A stretch of 6,368 nt of DNA from JASFQI01 sp050115555 (GTDB taxonomy: Bacteria > Desulfobacterota > DSM-4660 > Desulfatiglandales > HGW-15), in assembly GCA_050115555.1 (NCBI GenBank), contig JASFQI010000299.1, positions 1 to 6,368 on the forward strand. Direction: 5' to 3'. The position numbers and the translations under genes are program-made. The stretch's first letter is position 1. Every line of letters begins with the position of its first letter. Under the pieces are notes generated by a model. That model made no database searches, was not told the origin of the DNA, and saw nothing but the letters and a program-made list of their open reading frames with translations. Shown here one piece after another: positions 1 through 5,276 of the stretch.

Positions 1-1
1 C

Positions 2-403
2 GTTATCGAGTGCATTCAGGATATCCCCTGCAACCCGTGCGAGGCCAGTTGCAAGGTGGAGGCGATCACCGTGGGCGAGGACATCACGAACCTGCCCCGG
101 CTGGACGAGGACAAGTGCGTGGGGTGTATGACCTGCATTCCGATCTGCCCGGGGCAGGCCATTTTTGTCGTGGACGAGAGCCTCGGAAACGGCAGGGCCA
201 CGGTGGCGATGCCTTACGAATTCCTGCCCCTGCCCGATGAGGGAGAGACCGTGACGGCCCTCGATCGGGCGGGCGCAGAGCTGGGTGACGCGACGGTGAC
301 AAAGGTGAGGAAAACGGAGCGTATGGATCACACGGCCGTTGTCACCATCGAGGTTCCCAAAGACTGGTCCATGAGGGCCAGAGCCTTTCGATTGAAACGT
401 TAA
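2..403 (+). CDS. Ferredoxin-like protein with two [4Fe-4S] motifs, 5' end cut off by the window edge
   Basis: The frame is open from base 2 and ends at TAA 401-403, giving 133 visible residues; the start lies outside the window. A GTG at 56-58 is unlikely to be the start because conserved-looking cysteines lie upstream of it. Visible residues 4, 10, 13 and 17 are cysteines (C-x5-C-x2-C-x3-C, around IPCNPCEASC), and residues 39-50 hold a classic CxxCxxCxxxCP motif, so two [4Fe-4S] clusters are likely. A cysteine-free C-terminal part of about 80 residues follows, with YEFLPLP and an alternating-hydrophobic, probably beta-rich pattern. I recall small ferredoxin-like proteins with this Glu-Cys-x3-Ile-Pro-Cys-Asn-Pro-Cys start beside FAD-dependent oxidoreductases in anaerobes; that is memory, not a search. 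Likely role: electron carrier or electron-transfer subunit. It lies 28 bases upstream of the first shell gene on the same strand, so it is probably in the operon, although it could be the tail of a separate module. Confidence 0.8.
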   Translation, partial: VIECIQDIPCNPCEASCKVEAITVGEDITNLPRLDEDKCVGCMTCIPICPGQAIFVVDESLGNGRATVAMPYEFLPLPDEGETVTALDRAGAELGDATVTKVRKTERMDHTAVVTIEVPKDWSMRARAFRLKR

Positions 404-416
404 ATTCATAGGAATC

Positions 417-422
417 AGGAGG
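417..422 (+). promoter_or_regulatory. Strong ribosome binding site for the first BMC-H
   Basis: A perfect AGGAGG stands 9 bases before the ATG at 432. It fixes the start and fits high expression of a major shell protein. Confidence 0.85.
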
Positions 423-431
423 AATTGAAGG

Positions 432-713
432 ATGGCTGAACAAGCGTTGGGTATGGTGGAAACCAAAGGGTTGGTGGGCGCCATTGAGGCGGCCGATGCG
501 ATGGTCAAAGCGGCCAAGGTGCGGTTCGTCGGCCGTGAGTTCGTAGGCGGAGGCCTGGTGACGGTCTTCGTGCGTGGGGACGTAGGCGCCGTGAAAGCGG
601 CCACGGACGCCGGGGGCGCAGCGGCCGATCGCATCGGCGAGCTCGTTTCCGTCCACGTCATCCCGCGGCCCCACGGCGACGTGGAACACATCATTCCCAA
701 GACGGAAGAGTAG
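432..713 (+). CDS. BMC-H hexameric shell protein (PduA/PduJ/CsoS1 type)
   Basis: This 93-residue protein is a single canonical BMC domain (Pfam PF00936). It opens with ALGMVETKG, continues with helix 1 (about residues 14-28, AIEAADAMVKAAKV), the pore strand-loop at 33-42, the RGDVGAVKAATDAG segment (48-61), and closes with the signature VHVIPRPH (74-81). The usual length for the family is 90-100 residues. The pore loop reads Phe-Val-Gly-Gly-Gly (37-41), like carboxysomal CsoS1 proteins, rather than the Gly-Ser-Gly of PduA. Hexamers of this type tile the facets of the shell and their central pore passes small polar metabolites. It has the strongest Shine-Dalgarno site of the window, which fits a bulk shell subunit. 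It is a paralogue of the gene at 5916-6290. The frame stays open after the TAG stop (see 744-905). Confidence 0.97.
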   Translation: MAEQALGMVETKGLVGAIEAADAMVKAAKVRFVGREFVGGGLVTVFVRGDVGAVKAATDAGGAAADRIGELVSVHVIPRPHGDVEHIIPKTEE

Positions 714-764
714 TCCCGTAGCCCGCCACGGCCGGGGCCCGACATGGAGTCATTGAGGCGGTTT

Positions 765-779
765 CCCCAGGACCTGGGG
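765..779. repeat. 15-base inverted repeat (7-1-7) in the gap
   Basis: CCCCAGG, a single A, then CCTGGGG. As RNA it could fold into a 6-bp stem with a GAC loop. No T-run follows, so it is not a typical Rho-independent terminator. It could be an mRNA stability or processing hairpin or an operator. Confidence 0.4.
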
Positions 780-836
780 GCGAACGGGACCACCGGACCG
801 ATGGGAGAGGGGCGCTTCGGCACGCACGCGGTTTGG

Positions 837-846
837 TCACGCGTGA
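837..846. repeat. 10-base perfect palindrome in the gap
   Basis: TCACGCGTGA is its own reverse complement. It sits between the inverted repeats at 765-779 and 871-885. It could be a protein-binding site or could be chance in GC-rich DNA. Confidence 0.3.
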
Positions 847-870
847 TCCAGGACAGCGCCGTGAAGGCGA

Positions 871-885
871 TGATTCCCGGAATCA
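871..885. repeat. 15-base inverted repeat (7-1-7) before the GrpU-like gene
   Basis: TGATTCC, a single C, then GGAATCA, 47 bases before the ATG at 932. It is mixed in base composition and so less easily explained by high GC than its neighbours. It could be a regulator binding site or an RNA hairpin; no T-run follows. Confidence 0.4.
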
Positions 886-931
886 GGCGCTCGGAGCGTC
901 CGTGAAGAAATCCACGAACGGGTAGGATGGT

Positions 932-1234
932 ATGGCACTGAACACGCAACTTATCACCCATCCGGGACCGGGGGTGATTGAAATCCTCACCACCCGGATG
1001 AGCGCGACGGGAAAGAAGGCCCTGGAGGTCATCGACTTCAGCGCGGTCGGACTTGTTCAAGGCAAGCTGGTGGACATGATGTACGCCGCCGACATCGCTG
1101 AAAAGACGGCCGACGTTCACGTCTTCGATCTCAAGGGTACGTGTCCTCAGCACCTCACCATGATCGGCGTCTTCGGCGATATTGCCGCAGTCAAGGCAAG
1201 CCTGGACGCCATTGGTGCGGACGAAAGCCTCTGA
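932..1234 (+). CDS. grpU: Circularly permuted BMC-H shell protein, GrpU-like, with probable Fe-S binding pore
   Basis: The 100-residue protein is a divergent BMC domain whose element order fits the permuted EutS/PduU/GrpU fold. The strand and motif LITHPG (7-12) come first, as in EutS and PduU. Strand 1 follows (38-43, SAVGLV), then helix 1 (45-59), the pore strand-loop (61-73), strand 3 with GDIAAVK (82-88), and a closing helix. Gly-Thr-Cys-Pro-Gln at 69-73 matches the G-X-C-P-Q pore motif that I recall for GrpU of glycyl-radical propanediol compartments, which was shown to bind an Fe-S cluster on the hexamer axis. Cys71 also lines up with the Fe-S pore cysteine of the PduT-like protein encoded at 3007-3558. 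It lacks the longer N-terminal barrel strand of EutS/PduU and ends at the last helix. A short AGGA at 924-927 serves as a weak ribosome site. The fold assignment is firm; the GrpU name rests on the motif and size. Confidence 0.85.
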   Translation: MALNTQLITHPGPGVIEILTTRMSATGKKALEVIDFSAVGLVQGKLVDMMYAADIAEKTADVHVFDLKGTCPQHLTMIGVFGDIAAVKASLDAIGADESL

Positions 1235-1367
1235 GGTCAGGTTTTTCGGCGTGTACCCGAGCGGGGTCACGGGGATGCGTTTCCTGACGGGAGCCCGCCT
1301 TCCGGTCGCGGATGAGCCGGGCAAGGCGAACTCCAACACGAACCCCGGGTAAAGGGGGCGGTTGACT
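1235..1367 (+). other. Intergenic stretch, no secure gene
   Basis: These 133 bases separate the GrpU-like gene from the pentamer gene. A second frame is open through the end of the GrpU-like gene and on to a TAA at 1350-1352, including a GTG at 1251. Its translation (for example FFGVYPSGVTGMRF) resembles no family I know. No terminator or clear promoter is visible. Confidence 0.3.
1351..1358 (+). promoter_or_regulatory. Ribosome binding site that sets the pentamer start
   Basis: AAAGGGGG ends 9 bases before the ATG at 1368. This supports ATG 1368 over the in-frame TTG at 1362, which would be only 3 bases away from the site. Confidence 0.6.
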
Positions 1368-1652
1368 ATGCAACTCTGCAAGGTCGTGGGCGATGTCTGG
1401 TCCACGAAGAAGAATGAAAAAATTCATGCCCTGCGTTTTCTCTTCGTCCAGCCACTGGGAAGGGATCTGTCTCCGAACGGCGGCGTTCTTATCGCAGCCG
1501 ACGAGATCGGGGCCGGGATCGGCGAGATGGTGATGGTCACCCAGGGCGCACCCGCCATGCAGGCCGTTGGAAGGGACCCGCTCGCTCCGGTGGACGCCGT
1601 TGTGGTGGGTATTGTGGACAGCCTGTACATGGGAGACGAAGAGGAAGACTGA
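1368..1652 (+). CDS. BMC-P pentameric vertex protein (EutN/CcmL/GrpN family)
   Basis: The 94-residue product belongs to the EutN/CcmL family (PF03319), whose pentamers cap the twelve vertices of the shell. It begins with MQLCKVVGDVWSTKK, typical of the family's first strand (VxGxVWATxK). It continues with LRFLFVQPL (22-30), GVLIAADEIGAGIGEMVMV (39-57) and the closing VDAVVVGIVDSL (75-86). Length is normal (85-100 residues). An acidic tail (GDEEED) ends the protein. Without this subunit shells generally fail to close, so its single copy here argues that the operon encodes a complete shell. It ends 7 bases before the PduS-like gene, whose ribosome site (GAGGAAG, 1641-1647) lies inside this coding region, so the two are probably coupled. 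Confidence 0.95.
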   Translation: MQLCKVVGDVWSTKKNEKIHALRFLFVQPLGRDLSPNGGVLIAADEIGAGIGEMVMVTQGAPAMQAVGRDPLAPVDAVVVGIVDSLYMGDEEED

Positions 1653-1659
1653 GCGACGC

Positions 1660-2991
1660 ATGGGCCGGGAAATCGTCGAAAAAGTTCGTGATGCCGGAAT
1701 TGTGGGCGCGGGGGGCGCCGGGTTTCCGACGCACGTGAAGCTCGACACGGAGGTGGAGCGCGTCCTCGGAAACGGGGCGTCGTGCGAACCTCTCCTCATG
1801 AGCGACCCCTACCTCATGGAGCACGAGACCGAATCCGTGCTCAGGGGTCTTGTGCTGACCATGGAAGCAACCCGTGCCGGTAAGGGCTCCATATGCATCA
1901 AGGGGAAGCACACCGGAGCCGTCAGGGCTCTCAGGGACGCCCTGTCGAAGGGGGCATTCGATGGCGTGGACCTCGTCGAGCTGGAGGATTTCTATCCTGC
2001 CGGGGACGAGCACGTGCTCGTCTACGACATGATGAATCGTGTCGTCCCCGAAGGGGGGATTCCTCTCCAGGTCGGCGCCGTGGTGAGCAACGTGGAGTCC
2101 CTTCGGAACGTGGCCGCGGCCGTGGATCGTCAAGAGCCCGTTACAGATCGCTACCTGACGGTATGCGGAGAGGTGGCCCGGCCCATGATTCTGAAGGCCC
2201 CCCTCGGGACCCGCATTGGAGACATCCTGCACCTGGCCGGAGGCGCTACCGTGAATCCTTACCGGATCCTCATCGGCGGACCCATGATGGGGAAGGTGGT
2301 GGACGATCCGGCGACCCCGGTGACCAAGACCACCAGCGGGGTGATCCTTCTTCCGGCGGACCACAACGTGATCGTAGGAAAGACCAACGACCCCGATCGC
2401 ATTCGAAGAATCACCCAGATGGTATGCTGTCAGTGCACGCGCTGTACGGATCTCTGTCCGAGGCACCTCCTGGGACATTCCCTCGAGCCCCACAAGATCA
2501 TGAGGCAGCTGGGCGCTCCTGGAGGGCTTTCCCTGGAGCTGATGGAGGACGCCCTCATTTGCTCCGAGTGCGGCATCTGCGAAAAGTACGCCTGTCCCAT
2601 GATGATTTCTCCCAGGGAGGTGAACGCCCAGATCAAGCAGGAGCTCATGTCCCAGGGAGTTCGCAGATCCCCTTCATCGGAGGCGTACAACCCCTCCGCA
2701 TTCCGGGATTTGCGGAAAATTCCGACGCTCCGACTGATGGATCGGCTCAAGGTGCGCGCCTACGACGTGCACCCGGAGTTCATGGCCGAGCCGATTCAGG
2801 TCGGGGAGGTGTCCATTCCCTTGAGCCAGCACATCGGTGCACCGGCCGAGGCGGTGGTCAAGAAGGGGGACAGGGTCCGAAGGGGCGATCTCGTCGGCAA
2901 GATCCCGGAGAAGGCCCTGGGCGCCGCCGTCCACGCCAGCATCGACGGCGTGGTTACGGGGGTGAACGACGCCGTTACCATTAAGAGATAG
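1660..2991 (+). CDS. pduS: PduS-like RnfC-family Fe-S flavoprotein (cobalamin reductase/electron-transfer protein)
   Basis: The 443-residue protein is close to PduS in length (about 450). The N-terminal RnfC/Nqr-like nucleotide and flavin module includes the glycine-rich GAGGAGFPTHVKL (16-28). An SLBB-type segment lies around 166-195 (TVCGEVARP and following). Two cluster motifs come next: Cys256-x2-Cys259-x2-Cys262-x3-Cys266-Pro and Cys301-x2-Cys304-x2-Cys307-x4-Cys312-Pro. The C-terminus (about 386-443) is a barrel-sandwich hybrid region typical of RnfC, with VKKGDRVRRGDLVGKI. In Pdu compartments PduS is reported to bind FMN and two [4Fe-4S] clusters, reduce cobalamin and interact with shell protein PduT. 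Here the next gene is PduT-like, 15 bases downstream. No cobalamin-dependent enzyme is visible, so a general NADH-linked electron-transfer role is as likely as cobalamin reduction. The ATG at 1660 was chosen because upstream in-frame codons lie inside the pentamer gene and the family sequence starts here. Confidence 0.93.
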   Translation: MGREIVEKVRDAGIVGAGGAGFPTHVKLDTEVERVLGNGASCEPLLMSDPYLMEHETESVLRGLVLTMEATRAGKGSICIKGKHTGAVRALRDALSKGAFDGVDLVELEDFYPAGDEHVLVYDMMNRVVPEGGIPLQVGAVVSNVESLRNVAAAVDRQEPVTDRYLTVCGEVARPMILKAPLGTRIGDILHLAGGATVNPYRILIGGPMMGKVVDDPATPVTKTTSGVILLPADHNVIVGKTNDPDRIRRITQMVCCQCTRCTDLCPRHLLGHSLEPHKIMRQLGAPGGLSLELMEDALICSECGICEKYACPMMISPREVNAQIKQELMSQGVRRSPSSEAYNPSAFRDLRKIPTLRLMDRLKVRAYDVHPEFMAEPIQVGEVSIPLSQHIGAPAEAVVKKGDRVRRGDLVGKIPEKALGAAVHASIDGVVTGVNDAVTIKR

Positions 2992-3006
2992 GGAATCAGA
3001 CCGGTC

Positions 3007-3558
3007 ATGGAAATTAAATCCATAGGGCTCGTGGAGACCAACAGTGTGGCAAAGGGCGTGGAATGCGCCGACGAGATGATCAAAACGGCCGACGTGGAGC
3101 TTCTCATGGCCCGCACCACCTGCCCGGGGCGTTACATGGCGATGATCTCCGGCGATGTGGCCGCGGTCCAGAACTCGGTGGATGTGAGCAAGGAGGTGGC
3201 CGGCGAGTTCCTCGTGGACACATTTGTCATCGCCAACGTTCACGCCTCCGTGTTCCCTGCCCTGAGCGCCTCCGGGCCGATCGCAGAGCTGGAGTCCCTG
3301 GGAATCATCGAGACGTACACGGTGGCCTCCTGCATCACTGCGGCCGATGCCGCCGCCAAGTCGGCCGATGTGGCGCTCATGGAAATCCGATGCGCCACCG
3401 GCCTGGCCGGGAAGAGCTTCGTGACGATGACCGGGGACGTGGGCTCGGTCCGGGCGGCCGTGGATGCCGGTGTTGGTGAGATCGAAAAGGAAGGACTCAT
3501 TCAGACCTACGTGGTCATTCCCTCCCCGAGTCGGGAGCTGTACGCGAGCCTCGTATGA
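3007..3558 (+). CDS. pduT: PduT-like tandem-domain trimeric shell protein with Fe-S pore cysteine
   Basis: The product has 183 residues and two BMC domains in tandem (about 4-88 and 96-180), the size of PduT (184). Domain 1 opens with SIGLVETNSVAKG and domain 2 with LGIIETYTVASC, and the protein ends with YVVIPSPS. Pore loop 1 reads Thr-Cys-Pro-Gly-Arg-Tyr, with Cys39 at the position of Cys38 of PduT, which coordinates a [4Fe-4S] cluster on the three-fold axis. The equivalent loop of domain 2 (ATGLAGKSF) has no cysteine, as in PduT. The trimer probably passes electrons, or holds a cluster, across the shell, in partnership with the PduS-like protein encoded just upstream. Its stop overlaps the next start (ATGA, 3555-3558). 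Only a weak ribosome site precedes the ATG at 3007, so translation may depend on coupling. Confidence 0.94.
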   Translation: MEIKSIGLVETNSVAKGVECADEMIKTADVELLMARTTCPGRYMAMISGDVAAVQNSVDVSKEVAGEFLVDTFVIANVHASVFPALSASGPIAELESLGIIETYTVASCITAADAAAKSADVALMEIRCATGLAGKSFVTMTGDVGSVRAAVDAGVGEIEKEGLIQTYVVIPSPSRELYASLV

Positions 3559-4424
3559 CAGAACGACTGGAAACCGTCCGGAGACTGATGAACCGCCCCG
3601 AGCGATGGGATTTCAAAGGGGCCGAGGATCTGTATGCCGGGGTGGACCTGGGAACCTGGAAGGCCATCGTGGTGGTCGTGGACGAGAAAGGCGTTCCCCG
3701 GGCCGTAACCATGCGTCGTGCCGAGGTCGTCCGAAGCGGGATGATCCTGGACTACTTCGGTGCGCTCCGGATCCTCCAGGAGATGGTCGAGGAGCTTCGA
3801 GGCGTCTCGCCGCTGCCGCTGGAGAAGGGAGCCACCTCCTTTCCGCCTCAGACGGGGACCGCCAATGTCGACACGACGACCTACATTCTGGAAGGCGCCG
3901 GTCTCGAGGTCCTCAACGTGCTGGACGAGCCCACAGCGGCCAACCGGGTCCTGGAGCTTCGAGACGGCGTCATCGTGGATGTGGGCGGGGGAACCACGGG
4001 CGTGGCCGTTTTGAAGGACGGCGAGGTCGTCTACACAAACGATGAGGCGACCGGCGGCCTGCATCTTTCCCTGGTCCTGGCCGGCCACCTGAACGTGAGT
4101 GTGGAAGAGGCCGACGCCCTCAAGTCGGACCCCCGAAGGAACAGCACGATCATGCCGGTCGTGCGGCCGGTGATCGAGAAAATGGCAAGCATTGTCCAGG
4201 GGTATCTGGAGGACAACGGACAACCTGGTCCCGTCTGGCTGGTCGGTGGAACCACCGAGCTGGCAGGTTTCGGCGAGGTCTTCGGCCGTTCCCTGGGCAT
4301 GGACGTCTTCCAGGCCCCTTTCGCCCAGGGCGTCACCCCCCTGGGAATCGCCCTGTCGTGCATTCGCGAAGAGCGTCAGGCACAAACGCGGCGCGCGGCG
4401 CCGCGCTTGAGGATCGTTACCTGA
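3555..4424 (+). CDS. eutJ: EutJ-like actin/Hsp70-fold ATPase
   Basis: The 289-residue protein has the signature elements of the actin/Hsp70 ATPase fold at the size of EutJ (about 280). Phosphate loop 1 is AGVDLGTWKAIVVVVDEKG (28-46), the connecting segment is VLDEPTAANRVL (122-133), phosphate loop 2 is VDVGGGTTGVAVLKDG (141-156), and the adenosine motif is WLVGGTTELAGF (228-239). Like other EutJ proteins it lacks the Hsp70 substrate-binding domain. EutJ is proposed, without firm proof, to be a chaperone or reactivation factor for compartment enzymes; a link with glycyl-radical or B12 enzymes would be inference. It carries a short N-terminal lead of about 25 residues and an arginine-rich tail (272-286). 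It overlaps the PduT-like gene by 4 bases and ends 1 base before the flavoprotein gene, so all three are probably translationally coupled. A 14-base GC palindrome at 4393-4406 lies inside its tail codons. Confidence 0.92.
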   Translation: MTERLETVRRLMNRPERWDFKGAEDLYAGVDLGTWKAIVVVVDEKGVPRAVTMRRAEVVRSGMILDYFGALRILQEMVEELRGVSPLPLEKGATSFPPQTGTANVDTTTYILEGAGLEVLNVLDEPTAANRVLELRDGVIVDVGGGTTGVAVLKDGEVVYTNDEATGGLHLSLVLAGHLNVSVEEADALKSDPRRNSTIMPVVRPVIEKMASIVQGYLEDNGQPGPVWLVGGTTELAGFGEVFGRSLGMDVFQAPFAQGVTPLGIALSCIREERQAQTRRAAPRLRIVT

Positions 4425-4425
4425 G

Positions 4426-5238
4426 ATGAGCGAGATCGATCGAGAAATCGTCCGTCGAGTGGTTCGAGGCGTCCTGGAGGAGATGGCGGGTCGCAGCGAC
4501 GGGGCACAGGGTGTGCGAACCGGCGCCGGGAAAGAGGAACCGGGGATGCGGGTCCTGTTTCTCTTCAACGCCGGGGTTCGGAAGCTCGACGACGCCCTGG
4601 AGCAGGTCCGCCTCATCGAGGAGAGCGGGGTGAAGTCCGGCGTGTACACGGGTCCGTCGGCCCGCGGCTGGGTCTGCGGCGACGACGTGCGGGGAACCAC
4701 CGGGGCCCGGTGCATCCTGGACACGGTGAAACCGGAGGGCGTCGAAAAGGTCCTGCAGCTCGCGGACGTGCTCGTGCTCCCTACGCTCTGTCTCACCGTG
4801 GCCGCTAAGGTGGCCGGCCTCGTGTGCGACGATCAGGAGTCCAGGCTCGTTCTATCGGCCCTGATGCAGGGCAAACGCGTGCTGGCCGCACGGGACGGCT
4901 TCCTGGTCTGCGACGTTCTGCTCAACGAGAGGCTTCGAGGGGAGATCGAGGGCGTGCTGGGCAAGCTCGAGGAATTCGGCGTGGTCTTCTCCCCGACCCA
5001 CTTGCTGAACCGGACCTTTCAGGAACGGATGCGGTCCGAAAAAACGAAAGGCACCCAGGAAACCGTTTCAGGGGATGCGGGATCGGAAGCGAACGCATTC
5101 CGGCTCATTACGGGAAAACAGATTACCGACGCCGTGGCGGATCGAACGCACACCGTCGTTCTGGCGCCCGGAGGAATGATCACACCGCTCGCCCGGGACC
5201 TGGCCAAGGAATACGCGGTGAACATCGTAAAGAGGTGA
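4426..5238 (+). CDS. BMC-associated flavoprotein with candidate encapsulation helix and EutQ/EutT-like C-terminal motif
   Basis: Three parts are visible in 270 residues. Residues 1-20 form a likely amphipathic helix (Ile4, Ile8, Val12, Val13, Val16, Leu17, Met20), followed by a Gly/Arg/Glu-rich linker to about 40, the layout of encapsulation peptides such as that of PduP. Residues 41-200 look like the flavoprotein (HFCD, PF02441) fold: MRVLFLFNAG, a middle ADVLVLPTLCLTVAAKVAGLV (113-133), and HLLNRTFQER. After a hydrophilic linker (about 202-224), residues 225-270 carry FRLITGKQI and GGMITPLARDLAKEYAVNI, resembling the ITPxAR segment at the N-terminus of EutQ and EutT. Flavoproteins of this kind are common in glycyl-radical and related BMC loci; their reaction is not established to my knowledge. 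A role in flavin or electron chemistry inside the lumen with the PduS-like protein is inference. The ribosome site is probably GAGGA (4409-4413) inside the EutJ-like gene. Confidence 0.85.
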   Translation: MSEIDREIVRRVVRGVLEEMAGRSDGAQGVRTGAGKEEPGMRVLFLFNAGVRKLDDALEQVRLIEESGVKSGVYTGPSARGWVCGDDVRGTTGARCILDTVKPEGVEKVLQLADVLVLPTLCLTVAAKVAGLVCDDQESRLVLSALMQGKRVLAARDGFLVCDVLLNERLRGEIEGVLGKLEEFGVVFSPTHLLNRTFQERMRSEKTKGTQETVSGDAGSEANAFRLITGKQITDAVADRTHTVVLAPGGMITPLARDLAKEYAVNIVKR

Positions 5239-5262
5239 TCGGAGGCCTCTCGCGGCCCCGAT

Positions 5263-5268
5263 GAGGAG
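5263..5268 (+). promoter_or_regulatory. Strong ribosome binding site for the double-layer BMC-T
   Basis: GAGGAG lies 8 bases before the ATG at 5277, inside the 38-base gap after the flavoprotein gene. It allows independent initiation on this shell gene. Confidence 0.75.
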
Positions 5269-5276
5269 AAGAATCC

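Larger units (their letters stand above)
744..905 (+). other. Weak small ORF (53 codons) in frame with the BMC-H stop
   Basis: An ATG at 744 opens 53 codons ending at TGA 903-905. It has no Shine-Dalgarno site and I recognise no family. It shares the reading frame of the BMC-H at 432-713, and no stop lies between the TAG at 711-713 and this ORF, so the two form one 432-905 frame broken by a single amber codon. By hand count about 44 of 53 third positions are G or C, more than at first and second positions, which resembles coding sequence. A run of about 64 open codons is not rare at this GC content. A stretch near its end (about residues 30-43, AVWSRVIQDSAVKAM) could form an amphipathic helix. 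It may be a small gene, a lost or readthrough C-terminal extension of the shell protein, or chance. Confidence 0.2.

Noticed and set aside
816..836. Possible sigma-54 promoter (GGCAC at 819-823)
   Set aside because: Only the GGCAC half matches; no TTGC element occurs at the required spacing.
1567..1659. Upstream extension of the PduS-like gene to an ATG at 1567
   Set aside because: It would overlap the pentamer gene by 86 bases and the added residues are Trp/Arg-rich shadow sequence; ATG 1660 matches the family start.
1537..2493. 318-codon open frame on the minus strand and a 363-codon alternative plus-strand frame (1893-2984)
   Set aside because: Both overlap the PduS-like gene, whose Fe-S motifs and RnfC features are unmistakable; the alternatives have low-complexity Arg/Gly/His-rich translations.
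4393..4406. Perfect 14-base GC palindrome
   Set aside because: It lies inside Arg/Ala codons of the EutJ-like tail, has no loop or T-run, and is easily produced by GC-rich codon use.
3507..4796. 429-codon open frame on the minus strand
   Set aside because: It lies opposite the EutJ-like gene and parts of its neighbours, which have clear family motifs; long antisense frames are expected in GC-rich coding DNA, and its translation shows no recognisable domain.
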